Made by a program: the position numbers and the translations under genes
Notes under the pieces: generated by a model
What the model saw: the letters and a program-made list of their open reading frames with translations, nothing else
Told to the model about the DNA's origin: nothing
The model's database searches: none
In this document: positions 26,191 to 35,205 of the stretch, in pieces
Position numbering within the stretch: the stretch's first letter is position 1
How the letters are laid out: every line of letters begins with the position of its first letter
NCBI RefSeq assembly: GCF_018919175.1
Contig: NZ_JAHLQL010000001.1
Coordinates: forward strand, 1,240,001-1,304,000
Reading direction: 5' to 3'
Length of the DNA stretch: 64,000 nt
Source: Clostridium simiarum
GTDB lineage: Bacteria; Bacillota; Clostridia; Clostridiales; Clostridiaceae

Positions 26191-28518
26191 CTACTCTTCC
26201 ATAAGTTCCACTGTAGATATTTTTCTTATACTAAACATTGATATTATTGTTGCACCAATAGTTAATATTTCAATAAATACTATTGTGCTTATAACTTTAC
26301 CATCTGGAATGATTAAACTATCTATTCCCATCATTGCGGCCTTAAATACAATTTTAGACATAGTAGCATTCAAAATAAATCCAATTAAAGATGAAATACC
26401 TGTAAGCAACATAATTCTATATAAAGTTCTCTTCAAAATATAACTATTTGAAAATCCTAGAGATTTCATAATTGCATTATTTCTTCTATTATCAGTATTG
26501 TTCATAATTATAAGATTTACTATATTTAGAATGCTAAATAATATTATCCCTAAAAGAATAATTGTTGTAACTGGTATAACTATCTCAATAATTGACTTAC
26601 TTGTTGTAACAACGACACTTGGACATATATCTATAGAGCATACTTCATATTTATCCTTATATTCATTTTTAAATACTTCATAATCATCTTTATATTTTAA
26701 AGTAATATTGATATTTAAGTTATTAAGGTTTTTTCTAATTTCCTTAGGCACTGCATCTAAAGTCATCCTCATATTGTAATTATTCGACATTATACCTACA
26801 TAGCTACCAGTAATAAGTAATGACGTTTCTTCCCCTAATATTTTCATATCTATATAATCACCAATATCTAAATTTGCATCTTTTAGAATTTGTGCTGACA
26901 ATGCAATTTCATTTTTATTTTTAGGATTTCTTCCTTTTGCAATGGATACATTAAATCCCTGGTTATTATCATAATTATCGTATAAATAAGTAATAATTTG
27001 TGCATTTTTTATATTGTATCTTGATACATCTATATAAACGACCTTTCCTACATCAAATGAACATTCCCTCACTCCTAAGACTCTTGGGTCACGCTTAACC
27101 TCTTCTAAAGCTTCATCATATGACGCCTCTCCACTTGGAAAATCTAAGGTAAAATCTCCCTGAAGTAATCCAAATATATTCCATGTATTGTCTTTCATAT
27201 TAACCATTGAGTAATTCACGCTAACTAAAAATACTGAAAGATATATTACAAGAGATAATACAGTTACTATAATTAAGCTTTGTTTTTTATATTTAAAAAT
27301 ATCATTTATAGCCATGGACATTGGTGATAAAGCATCTTTAATAATTGATTTCTTAAATTTCTCTTTAGATGAAGTTACTCCTATTCTGAAGGCCTCAACT
27401 GGCTTTATTTTATTTATTCTTCTGAGTAAAAGATAAATATTAGATATTAAAACAAAACTCATTAATATTATTGTTAAAACTATAAAGTTAAAGTTATTTA
27501 TACCACCCTTATATATTCCAATATATTTAATAGATATCTCTACTAAATAATTAACAAGCCAAATGCTAAAGAAACTTCCAAAAGTTATTGCAAATATTCC
27601 TACTATCCCAAAGCTTTTTAAATATATATTACGTATTTGTTTTGAAGTAAATCCTAATGATTTATATATACCTATAGATTTATACTCCTTTAAAATGTTA
27701 TTCCACAGTACAAATCTTATTATTACAATAGATACAATAAATATTAATATAGCTGTACTTAATCCTACTGCACTTGTAATTTGACTTCCAGCATTTGCTG
27801 CAAATATAGTAATCCACTTGTCGTATATAACTCCATCAACAGAATCACCTACATAAGAAACTAAGTCAGATGTTGCATCGTTCCCTTCTTTAGATGAATT
27901 ATAACCAATATATTGAGATTTAATAAGTTCATTAAAATCTCCATAATCATTACTATTTACATATAAATTGTTATACCCCATAACAGAACTTGGAACTAAT
28001 GAGTCATTTACTAATGCTGATATAGTTAAATATTTATATTCATCACCATCTTTTATCTTTAACTTATCTCCTATTTTTAAATTTTTAGAATCAGATAAAA
28101 GGTTAGAAACCCAAACAGTACCTTTGCTTGGAATAATTGCTTTTTCACCTTCTGTTATTACTACATCCCATGGGTGAGCTTTCATCCCCTCATAAATTAT
28201 TAAATTTGCCATGCCCAAATCAAGGTTTTTATCCCCTAAAAACACTTGTCTGTCTACCATTAACCCCTTTGTTTTTCTAATATCTTTTTCATTAGTTTCT
28301 TTTTCCATAATAAAACTTTCAACTTTTGAAATAACATCATCATTATATGTTTGGACTACAATATCCTTTATATTTTCTCCTGCATAATAATCACTGGTAT
28401 ATTTTGAAACTGTGCTTGTAAAACTCATGGATATTGCAAATATAGATGAAGCTACCATTAAAATAATAGCTATCAAAGTAAACTGCATCTTTTTTTGCTT
28501 AATTTTCTTTTTCCACAT
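26191..28518 (-). CDS. FtsX-like ABC transporter permease (BceB/MacB-like)
   Basis: About 775 residues. N-terminal helix (about 12-32), a long extracytoplasmic domain (about 35-240), then helices forming an FtsX core (about 245-375). A second extracytoplasmic segment (about 430-630) and a second FtsX core with four helices end at ISTVELMEE. Both cores carry the family pattern IGIYKSLGFTSKQIRN and NNAIMKSLGFSNSYIL. With the upstream-encoded kinase partner it resembles transporters that sense or remove membrane-active peptides. The start is ATG 28518 behind GGGGGTGTAGTG. First gene of the operon. Confidence 0.92.
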   Translation of the reverse strand: MWKKKIKQKKMQFTLIAIILMVASSIFAISMSFTSTVSKYTSDYYAGENIKDIVVQTYNDDVISKVESFIMEKETNEKDIRKTKGLMVDRQVFLGDKNLDLGMANLIIYEGMKAHPWDVVITEGEKAIIPSKGTVWVSNLLSDSKNLKIGDKLKIKDGDEYKYLTISALVNDSLVPSSVMGYNNLYVNSNDYGDFNELIKSQYIGYNSSKEGNDATSDLVSYVGDSVDGVIYDKWITIFAANAGSQITSAVGLSTAILIFIVSIVIIRFVLWNNILKEYKSIGIYKSLGFTSKQIRNIYLKSFGIVGIFAITFGSFFSIWLVNYLVEISIKYIGIYKGGINNFNFIVLTIILMSFVLISNIYLLLRRINKIKPVEAFRIGVTSSKEKFKKSIIKDALSPMSMAINDIFKYKKQSLIIVTVLSLVIYLSVFLVSVNYSMVNMKDNTWNIFGLLQGDFTLDFPSGEASYDEALEEVKRDPRVLGVRECSFDVGKVVYIDVSRYNIKNAQIITYLYDNYDNNQGFNVSIAKGRNPKNKNEIALSAQILKDANLDIGDYIDMKILGEETSLLITGSYVGIMSNNYNMRMTLDAVPKEIRKNLNNLNINITLKYKDDYEVFKNEYKDKYEVCSIDICPSVVVTTSKSIIEIVIPVTTIILLGIILFSILNIVNLIIMNNTDNRRNNAIMKSLGFSNSYILKRTLYRIMLLTGISSLIGFILNATMSKIVFKAAMMGIDSLIIPDGKVISTIVFIEILTIGATIISMFSIRKISTVELMEE

Positions 28519-28521
28519 CAC

Positions 28522-28835
28522 TACACCCCCATAATTCTATAATACAAATTAATTTTTAATATATTTATTTCAAATTCTTAATGAATTCTTACATTTTAAT
28601 CTTATTACCTTATTCTCCAATTTAATTATTTAATATATAAAATAAAAAGGATACTGACTAAAAATCAATATGCTTTTGATGGGTTTTAGGAGTTTTATGT
28701 TGGAATAGATTTACATCAATAATACCCAGGATTAAATTTTGCCCACATTTCCCTAAGTGTTACATCAATTTCTATTATTTCTACAAATCATTAAATTTTT
28801 GATATAATATATTTATTATACTTAGGAGGTACAAC
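28522..28835. other. Divergent promoter region of the ABC operon and the cupin gene
   Basis: 314 bases with no coding potential recognised. TATAATATAT at about 28802-28811, 30 bases before the cupin start, is a good -10 candidate on the plus strand. No operator-like palindrome for the response regulator stood out. Confidence 0.45.
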
Positions 28836-29306
28836 ATGAAATCAGCACAATATTATATAGAAAAATTAGACATGATACCACATCTGGAAGGAGGATACTT
28901 CAAAGAATCAGTAATATCAGAAGATTTCTTTAAAGAAGATAAAAAATTATTTAGTAGCATATATTTCTTACTTAAAACTGGAGAGGTGTCTCATTTTCAC
29001 AGATTAACTTCTGATGAGATGTGGTATTACCACGATGGTCAAGCTCTGACTATATATATGATAACACCAGAGGGTGAGCTTATAACTAAGCAATTAGGCT
29101 TAGATATAGAAAAAGGAGAAGTTCCCCAAATTTTAGTTCCTAAGGGATATATATTTGGTTCTTCTATGAACAATGATGGGTTTGCTTTAGTTGGATGTAT
29201 GGTGTCACCTGCATTTACTTTTGATGATTTTGAGTTATTTGAGCTAACAGAACTTTTGAATATGTATCCAAATCTTGAAAATATAATAAAGAAATTAACT
29301 AGATAA
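28836..29306 (+). CDS. DUF985 cupin-fold protein
   Basis: 156 residues. The DUF985 pattern is clear: YIEKLDMIPHLEGGYFKE at the start, SIYFLLKTGEVSHFHRL with the cupin metal or substrate His residues, DEMWYYHDGQALTIYMI, and VPKGYIFGSSM with ALVGCMVSPAFTFDDFEL near the end. Members are small single-domain cupins related to YML079w; the substrate is unknown. It starts at ATG 28836 after TTAGGAGGT. Confidence 0.92.
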   Translation: MKSAQYYIEKLDMIPHLEGGYFKESVISEDFFKEDKKLFSSIYFLLKTGEVSHFHRLTSDEMWYYHDGQALTIYMITPEGELITKQLGLDIEKGEVPQILVPKGYIFGSSMNNDGFALVGCMVSPAFTFDDFELFELTELLNMYPNLENIIKKLTR

Positions 29307-29378
29307 AACATATTCCATTACCCACTTTGGTAGCCACGAGGAACTCTAGTTATACTAAAAGTGAAGGGAATAATTTAA

Positions 29379-29780
29379 GTGAACAAACACTATAGTACAA
29401 GCAGTAAAGAGGATAGAGAAAACTGGTGAACCAGTATCAAAGGTAGCATCAGAATTAGGAATAAAGGCAACAACTATGCAAGGCTGGGTAAAGAAATATA
29501 AACAATCACTACAAGCTCCTTTCCCTGGTAGTGGACATTTTAATCCAAAGGAAACTGCTGGGACAATGCTCCTACGGAATCCTTTTTGGGGAAGATGAAA
29601 TGTGAATGACTTTATGATAAACACTTTAAAACACGCCAAAAAGCCTGTGCAGCAGTGTTTGAATATATTGAGATATTTTGTCACAGGCAAAGGATACATG
29701 CTTCTAACGATTATTTAACACCAGAAAAATATTACAATAACACAAGTAAAAAAGTGAAGGTAGCTTCAAAAATGGAATAA
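29379..29780 (+). mobile_element. IS3-family insertion sequence remnant
   Basis: One frame gives the start of OrfA (KRIEKTGEPVSKVASELGI, GWVKKYK), a helix-turn-helix domain of IS3 transposases, without its first codons. A large internal deletion joins it to the tail of OrfB in another frame: DNAPTESFLGKMK carries the third catalytic acidic residue, an in-frame TGA replaces a Trp codon, and the frame continues HFKTRQKACAAVFEYIEIF, RIHASNDYLTPEKYY to a stop at 29780. About 400 bases remain of an expected 1.2-1.5 kb. It is inactive. Confidence 0.85.
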
Positions 29781-29851
29781 TATGTCAATCTATCAAAACC
29801 TAGAAATAACAAGTTTAAGATATCTATTATATATTTAATTTCATAAAATTC

Positions 29852-30877
29852 TCACAGCCCTTTCATCCACTTTGCAAACTTTTCTTTTTCTTCAAATTGT
29901 GGATAGTGAGCCGAATTTTCATATATAATGAATTCCTTTTTATCAGCATCAAGATTGTTAAAATAACTCTTTGCTGCCTTTGTACTAGTCATATAATCAT
30001 ATTCTCCCATTATAAAATAGCAAGGTATCTTAATGCTTTTAACAATACCTGGCAAAGGTTTTTCAAATTGTTCTTTTAATAAAGTCTTTTGTGAATAGTT
30101 TACCCCTAAACTATACCTAATAACGTCTAATAAATTATATTCACTTCCAAATAAAAATCCTTTAACATAATCATCATTATCATTAATTAGCCTAAAAGCT
30201 CCACCATACTTCCTAATATATTTACGTGGTGTTAGTACTTCCCTCTTCTCTATGTCTTCTCTTAGCTTTTCTAATTTTTTAGCATCATAAGTATTCCTAG
30301 CTTTTTCTGCTTTACTAATACAATAATTTAAGCTATCTAACTCACTGTCAATTGAATCTGAAACTTGTCCAATACCAATATAAGCACTATACATTTCTGG
30401 AACTTTACTAACTGCTTGTAAACCTATGTACGTTCCAAAAGAATGTCCAATCAGTATTACTTTATCTTTTCCTAATAAATCTGATACATACTTTGTCATA
30501 GCTAATAAATCCGTCACCAAAAGCTCTGACGAAAGATTAGAATAATTCTCAAAGAAATGATATGACTTCCCACTTGCTCTTTGATCATAATGAACTATAG
30601 TAAAATCCTCTTCTAATAGATCCTGATATTTAGTTACATAAGGTATCTCAGAACATCCAGGCCCACCATGAACAAACAGTAAAATTTGATTTTTTTTATC
30701 TTTACCTCTTATCATAACCTGGTGATTACTGCCATTTATTTTAACTTGCTTCAATAAACTTATACTATTATCACCTTTTATCTTTGGAGTCCATGTTGGG
30801 AAAAATAATGCTGTAAGCATTATTAGGATTATACTTATTATAAGAAACTTCTTCTTTCCACTTTTAATTATCTTCAC
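29852..30877 (-). CDS. Alpha/beta hydrolase, membrane-anchored (proline iminopeptidase-like)
   Basis: 341 residues. An N-terminal signal anchor (about 9-27) puts the enzyme outside the membrane. The hydrolase domain has LFVHGGPGCSEIPY (oxyanion region typical of proline iminopeptidases), HYDQRASGKS, LIGHSFGTYIGL (nucleophile Ser), GEYDYMT (Asp region) and ENSAHYPQFEE (His). A helical cap lies between about 190 and 265. The substrate is uncertain: proline iminopeptidase or another esterase. Confidence 0.87.
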   Translation of the reverse strand: MKIIKSGKKKFLIISIILIMLTALFFPTWTPKIKGDNSISLLKQVKINGSNHQVMIRGKDKKNQILLFVHGGPGCSEIPYVTKYQDLLEEDFTIVHYDQRASGKSYHFFENYSNLSSELLVTDLLAMTKYVSDLLGKDKVILIGHSFGTYIGLQAVSKVPEMYSAYIGIGQVSDSIDSELDSLNYCISKAEKARNTYDAKKLEKLREDIEKREVLTPRKYIRKYGGAFRLINDNDDYVKGFLFGSEYNLLDVIRYSLGVNYSQKTLLKEQFEKPLPGIVKSIKIPCYFIMGEYDYMTSTKAAKSYFNNLDADKKEFIIYENSAHYPQFEEKEKFAKWMKGL

Positions 30878-31058
30878 TTTAAACCTCCATTAGGCCCTAT
30901 AGTAACCTTTGTGTATAATATTAGTGTACGTTGCAATCTCTAAAATTTCTAAGTTAAAATTCTCATCCATAACTATAGCTTGTTATTGATTTATCCATAG
31001 CTCTTCTCCTTTAATAACTCACCAATACTCTTTTCAACCTCAAAATCATTCTTTCATA

Positions 31059-31697
31059 TTAATGTATATCATTAGTTATATCCTGTTTTTTATCTTTAAT
31101 ATACTCATTATCATTTATAAGTTCTTTTATATTTAAACAAAATTTGTTTTCTTCTTTATCTATAAAATTTTTTAGTTCATTAATTTTTTCTTTAATTTGC
31201 TTATATTTTCTTCTATAGAGATTAACTTAATATCTTCTTTTAAGTCATTATGTTTTACTATTCCTTCAAGAATTATTAAATCATTATTTTCATAAGCTTC
31301 TTTAACTTTAATCCACAGCTCCATGATTTTTCATCTAAATCTTTACTTAAATCTGAATACAGTATTTTAGCTAAATTTCTAAATATTTCTTTAAGCTTTT
31401 TTATTTCTTCTCCTTTTAATCTTGGAAGTTCTAAAAACTCTCCATAGCTCTTTAAGTTATCACGCAACTCATCTAAATCTTGATAAAACTTTGCTAGTTC
31501 TTCTTCTAAGACTCCTTCTATTTCTCCAATATCTATTTCTTCACCTTTATTTTTACTCTTAATTATTAATGTTAACTTCTTTAACCTTCTATATTTAATT
31601 TCATTTTTCCATATAAATTTATGTACTCTTCATTTAATGTGTTTAATTCTTACTTAAGCTTTCGTATAACACTTGATGAAATAAATATATCACTCAT
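31059..31697 (-). pseudogene. Frameshifted coiled-coil protein gene
   Basis: From ATG 31697 (MSDIFISSSVIRKLK) the reading hits a stop after 15 codons and continues in shifting frames: LNTLNEEYINLYGKMK, then KNKGEEIDIGEIEGVLEEEL through LRDNLKSYGEFLELPRLKGE to KDLDEKSW, then KEAYENNDLIILEGIVKHND in another frame, ending NDNEYIKDKKQD. All pieces are Lys/Glu-rich helix. An intact relative would be about 210 residues. At least three lesions make it non-functional. Family not recognised. Confidence 0.6.
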
Positions 31698-31831
31698 TTT
31701 AACCTCTCATTAATATACTTTTTATCTTTGTACATTAAACCATTCTAATTCTTCCTTATATTGATTATATCATCTTTAATGGTACTTTGAGATTAATGGT
31801 AACTAACTATTCAATATATTTAAAAACATTG

Positions 31832-31862
31832 AAAAACCCACCACATTTCTGTGGTGGGTTTT
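31832..31862 (-). terminator. Terminator of the tmRNA gene
   Basis: AAAACCCACCAC and GTGGTGGGTTTT form a 12-bp stem with a six-base loop. On the minus strand it begins four bases after the encoded CCA end of the tmRNA and is followed by a T-run. Confidence 0.93.
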
Positions 31863-31882
31863 CTTTGGTGGAGGCGAGGGGA

Positions 31883-32160
31883 CATGTTCCCTATTATCTC
31901 TAATAGCACTGACTATGTCTTAGACTTAATATTACTAAGCCTCTTGGCGTATTATGAAAGCCATAATATAGTTTGTAGCTTCCATCCTAGTACTTCCTGC
32001 TAACCCCTATGAGTTAGTTTAGAAGCCTATGAGTCGATACACGGCTGTTGAATTTCTTCACATACCACTCGGCGTTACCGTCACCTTTCAGTGTTACGGC
32101 TTCACCGATAAAGCCAAGTTTTCACTTATGGATCACTCCATAAGGCGACTCTATTTATGA
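31883..32160 (-). mobile_element. Group I self-splicing intron in the tmRNA T-loop
   Basis: A 278-nt insert with the marks of a group I intron. The 5' exon ends in U and the intron ends in G (31883). P1 forms between exon CGAU plus intron UC and the guide GAGUCG (32151-32146), with the U-G pair exactly at the splice site. A P7-like pairing joins GACU in CGACUCAUAGG (32036-32026) to AGUC in AAGACAUAGUC (31921-31911), with an AGUGCUAUUA...UAAUAG P9-like hairpin after it and GAACAUG at the end, much like the T4 td intron. No open reading frame or homing endonuclease is inside. I recall T-loop group I introns being reported in some tmRNA genes; the present one should be compared with those. Confidence 0.9.
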
Positions 32161-32371
32161 ATCGAACCCCTGTCCGAAAGTAGATCCGCCGAGCATCTCC
32201 GAGTGCAGTCTATCTTTTAACATTCCCTCCATGAATCGCCGACAGACAGGCTCTTCATTTCAGTAGCTTCATAATTTCCGTTCCTAGGTCAAAGCTTTCC
32301 TAGGCGCGGTTCCCTACTAATCGGCGCCCTATCCCAGGCCGTAGGACTCCCGGGTAGAACGAACAGCTATA

Positions 32372-32401
32372 TTAAGCTGCTAATGCAAAATTATCTTCTG
32401 C
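32372..32401 (-). other. tmRNA tag reading frame
   Basis: Ten codons from GCA to TAA encode AEDNFALAA. The terminal ALAA is the degradation signal read by ClpXP-type proteases. The resume codon is taken as the GCA at 32401-32399. Confidence 0.85.
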
Positions 32402-32499
32402 GTTTATCTTTAATCCCTAGTTTTTTAAGGCGGGCCCAGAGTTCCCTCCACTCGCTTCTCTAACTTCTCTTACCCCCGTCGAAACCATTACGCCCCCAT

Positions 32500-32540
32500 G
32501 TTATAACATGGCACTTGGTTAAGAGTGCTTTAGATAAACT
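32500..32540 (-). promoter_or_regulatory. Candidate tmRNA promoter with dyad
   Basis: Just upstream of the tmRNA 5' end the minus strand reads GTTATAACAT, giving a -10-like TATAAC about seven bases before +1. Behind it GCACTCTTAACCAAGTGC is an imperfect dyad across the spacer/-35 zone. The -35 is weak. Confidence 0.35.
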
Positions 32541-32844
32541 ATTAAATTTTAATTTTACATGGATATGAATCTATATTATATCAAGCATTTTATCTTAAGT
32601 CAATATGTTTTACATATCTCCGACAACTTCTATAATACATCACTTATTCTTCTTTAGCAATAGGTTTTTAAATTATAAATTTACATTCTTTATATTATTA
32701 TATATGTTTTTCTTCTAATTAAGCTTTCTTGGATTTATTATTTACGAATTTGCTAAAAATCCAATTCTTGTTTTATTAGATTTTAACTCATAAAAATTAA
32801 AATCTCATTATCTTTATTTACATTAAGATTTACATCTCAAAGTA
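32541..32844. other. AT-rich spacer upstream of ssrA
   Basis: About 300 bases, very AT-rich, with no coding frame, RNA motif or repeat recognised. Confidence 0.45.
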
Positions 32845-32888
32845 AATTCATGAGGTGTTCAAATTAACTTTTGAACACCTCATGAATT
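32845..32888 (-). terminator. Strong hairpin, probable terminator of the permease transcript
   Basis: AATTCATGAGGTGTTCAA at the left pairs perfectly over 18 bases with TTGAACACCTCATGAATT at the right, with a loop of about eight bases. On the minus strand it is followed by TACTTT. Confidence 0.7.
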
Positions 32889-32929
32889 CTTCTTATTCCT
32901 TTTAAAATTCTAGTTATCAATGGATTCTC

Positions 32930-33105
32930 TATTTCAAGCGGAACTTTCTTAGAAGTAATACTCCTGTCCATCTGAGGTTTAGAAGCTCTTATCTAAAGAC
33001 ATGTAACCTCTGTTATGCCAGCATAAGAATTCTAAATCACTTAATCTCAAGGATTCTATCATCTCCAACTTTAGGAGATATCTCTTCCTCTTTAAGGAGT
33101 ATCAC
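32930..33105 (-). repeat. Structured 3' region, possible distant member of the dispersed repeat family
   Basis: On the minus strand it begins GATACTCCTTAAAG close after the permease stop and runs to AGGAGTATTACTTC. Hairpins are visible: ATCTCC/GGAGAT, TTATGC/GCATAA, and a long-range TACTCC with GGAGTA. The TACTCC start and GGAGTATTA end match the dispersed repeat copies at 7664 and 49347, but the middle differs, so kinship is uncertain. A 35-codon open frame crosses it (ending RGYMSLDKSF) and may be chance. Confidence 0.35.
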
Positions 33106-33112
33106 CAATATT

Positions 33113-34507
33113 TCACATAATAAGCATAGCAACTATGGTTGTCACTACAAGTCCTATTATTACTGGTTTCATATTTCTCTTTGCTATTTCAAAGGCATCC
33201 ACATCACATATAGCTGCAACAGGTATAAGTGCCCAGGGTATTACTGTGCCGCCCCCTACCCAAATTGCAGAAATTTGTCCTAAGGCTGTTAAAGTTCCTA
33301 TGCCCCGTCCAACGGCAGAGGCAAATAAATTTGCTACAGAACCTACTAGGGACATTCCAGAAAAACCTGAGCCATCTAGTCCTGTTATAGCTCCAACTAA
33401 AGTCATGGTTCCTGAGGCTAAAAAGGAATTAAGAGGAACTGCATTTGCAAGTGCAAATCCTAAATCATTAACTATACCCTGTGAACCTTCTGGTAAAACT
33501 TTTCCCAATACTTCTACTATAGCCATGTCCCCTAAGTAAAAGAAGGCTGCTATGGGTATAACCACACCAAATATTTTAAAACCAAAATGTAATCCTTCTA
33601 TAAGATGATAAGTTATTTTGTCTAAGGATTTTGCTTTGTAAGATACTATTGATATTATACAAAGTATAAATACTGCTGTTCCTCCAATTAGAGATGTAGC
33701 ATCTCCTCCTTGGAGTTTAAATATATACATGGCTACTATATCTGATGCAAATAATATAAGTATCATTAAAGCAAATAATTTTCTTAGTTTAGGTGATAAT
33801 TTTATTTGGTATTCTTTATTTATTCCTGTATTTTTTTCGCCTTCATCCTTCTCTGACAATACCCCACTTTTTATATCTCTTCTTAGTAAGATAAATGCAG
33901 TAACAGTAGTTACAACCCCCATAACTATAACTAAAGGTACACTAGACTTTATTACCACAGAAGGATCTATCCCTGCTGCATCTGCTGTAATCTTAGGGGC
34001 TGCTTGAATTATATAGTCGCTGGATAAAGCTATCCCATGACCAAATAAATTCATGGAAACTGCAACTCCCATAGCAGGAAGTCCAGCTCTTTTAGCTATA
34101 GGTAGAAATATGGCTCCAACTAGAGCTACTGCTGGAGAAGGCCAAAAAAACCAAGATATTATCATCATTAATATACCTATTATCCAATATGATAGATAAT
34201 AATTTTTCATTAGGCCTCCAAAGGGTGCAATGAGTTCTTCATTTATTCCAGAGGCCATTAACACATTACTCATGGCCGATATTATAGATATTATAAATAT
34301 GGTTGGCATCAATTCTTTTGTAGCGTAAATAAAGCTGTTAAATACCCCCATTACAGATTGATGCAGAGAGCCTGTCCCAATCAATGCCAGTACAAACACT
34401 CCTAATATACATAAAAAAGATATATCTAATTTTTTTATCATAGCAACAATAATTACTATGATAAAGAGTAAATAAATATAGTGCATAGACGTCAATGCAA
34501 TATCCAT
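33113..34507 (-). CDS. Integral membrane permease of the ion-transporter type
   Basis: 464 residues with roughly eleven to twelve membrane helices and no soluble domain. Conserved-looking re-entrant or substrate segments are SWFFWPSPAVALVGAIFLP (about 117-135), NLFGHGIALSSDYIIQAAP (about 153-171) and SGTMTLVGAITGLDGSGFSG near 350. This layout resembles GntP, NhaC or CitMHS-type secondary carriers for organic acids or cations. I cannot name the substrate. It starts at ATG 34507 after AAGGAGGGA and lies between smpB and ssrA on the same strand. Confidence 0.8.
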   Translation of the reverse strand: MDIALTSMHYIYLLFIIVIIVAMIKKLDISFLCILGVFVLALIGTGSLHQSVMGVFNSFIYATKELMPTIFIISIISAMSNVLMASGINEELIAPFGGLMKNYYLSYWIIGILMMIISWFFWPSPAVALVGAIFLPIAKRAGLPAMGVAVSMNLFGHGIALSSDYIIQAAPKITADAAGIDPSVVIKSSVPLVIVMGVVTTVTAFILLRRDIKSGVLSEKDEGEKNTGINKEYQIKLSPKLRKLFALMILILFASDIVAMYIFKLQGGDATSLIGGTAVFILCIISIVSYKAKSLDKITYHLIEGLHFGFKIFGVVIPIAAFFYLGDMAIVEVLGKVLPEGSQGIVNDLGFALANAVPLNSFLASGTMTLVGAITGLDGSGFSGMSLVGSVANLFASAVGRGIGTLTALGQISAIWVGGGTVIPWALIPVAAICDVDAFEIAKRNMKPVIIGLVVTTIVAMLIM

Positions 34508-34635
34508 GTATTCCCTCCTTAATAATACTTTTCATATTATAGGTTATGCAACCTTAGAAACATGGTGCTTTAATTATCTATGCTTATTATTTTTAACAGA
34601 TTTACTGTTTGTTGTGATTGAATTTCACTCTATAT

Positions 34636-35103
34636 TTATCTGTACTTTTCTTTCATTTCTCTTTCTATATCTCTTTTATGTGCCTTTTCTAACATAGCAT
34701 CTCTTTTATCATAGTTCTTTTTACCCTTAGCTACTCCTAAGTTTAGTTTTACTCTACCATTTTTTAAATATAAAGATAGTGGAACTAAAGTGTAGCCATC
34801 TTGAGCTGAAAGAGCTGCTAATCTATATATTTCACTTTTATGAAGCAAAAGCTTTCTATCTCTTAAAGGATCTACATTAAATATGTTACCTTGTTCATAG
34901 GGACTTATATGCATATTTCTTACAAAGATTTCTCCATTTCTAACCTCTGCATAGCTATCCTTTAAATTTGCTCTTCCATTTCTTATAGATTTAACTTCTG
35001 TACCTACTAATTCTATTCCAGCTTCAAAGCCCTCTTCTATAAAATAATCATGCCTTGCTTTTCTATTTTCTGCTAAAACTTTTTCTCCTTTACTTTTAGC
35101 CAT
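34636..35103 (-). CDS. smpB: SsrA-binding protein SmpB
   Basis: 155 residues: [44 protein letters not shown] (the OB-fold core), [24 protein letters not shown], and the basic C-terminal tail [20 protein letters not shown] that enters the mRNA channel of the stalled ribosome. It binds the tRNA-like part of tmRNA. The start is ATG 35103 behind GAGGTGAG; an upstream in-frame start nine bases earlier would overlap that site. The partner ssrA gene lies 2 kb downstream and rnr about 1 kb upstream. Confidence 0.97.
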   Translation of the reverse strand: MAKSKGEKVLAENRKARHDYFIEEGFEAGIELVGTEVKSIRNGRANLKDSYAEVRNGEIFVRNMHISPYEQGNIFNVDPLRDRKLLLHKSEIYRLAALSAQDGYTLVPLSLYLKNGRVKLNLGVAKGKKNYDKRDAMLEKAHKRDIEREMKEKYR

Positions 35104-35205
35104 TAATCTCACCTCAATTTAATTATGAATTATAATCTTTTTATTGTGTATTTAATTATTAATATAATATTTCATTATCTTTTCCTTATTAATTAATAGA
35201 AGGTT

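Larger units (their letters stand above)
31866..32497 (-). ncRNA. ssrA: Transfer-messenger RNA (tmRNA), interrupted by a group I intron
   Basis: The 5' end GGGGGCGTAATGGTTTCGAC (from 32497) is the classic tmRNA start, and the 3' end is CGCCTCCACCA with encoded CCA. G1-G7 pair with the last seven acceptor bases with one G-U. The tag frame reads AEDNFALAA then stop (32401-32372). The T-arm is split: AGGGGTTCGAT ends at 32161 and the rest (T then CCCCT) begins at 31882, with 278 bases between them. Removing that insert gives stem AGGGG/CCCCT around the seven-base loop TTCGATT and a 354-nt RNA. With SmpB, encoded upstream on the same strand, it frees stalled ribosomes and tags the peptide for proteolysis. 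Confidence 0.96.

Noticed and set aside
29355..29699. 114-codon minus-strand frame
   Set aside because: Antisense to the IS3 remnant, whose plus-strand reading has clear transposase motifs.
31866..32497. The roughly 630-bp span as an unusually long tmRNA or an assembly error
   Set aside because: The extra 278 bases have group I intron pairings and exact U/G boundaries, and their removal restores a normal T-arm, so an intron explains the length better.
34338..34535. 65-codon minus-strand frame overlapping the permease start
   Set aside because: Overlaps the permease N-terminus in another frame; no separate ribosome site.
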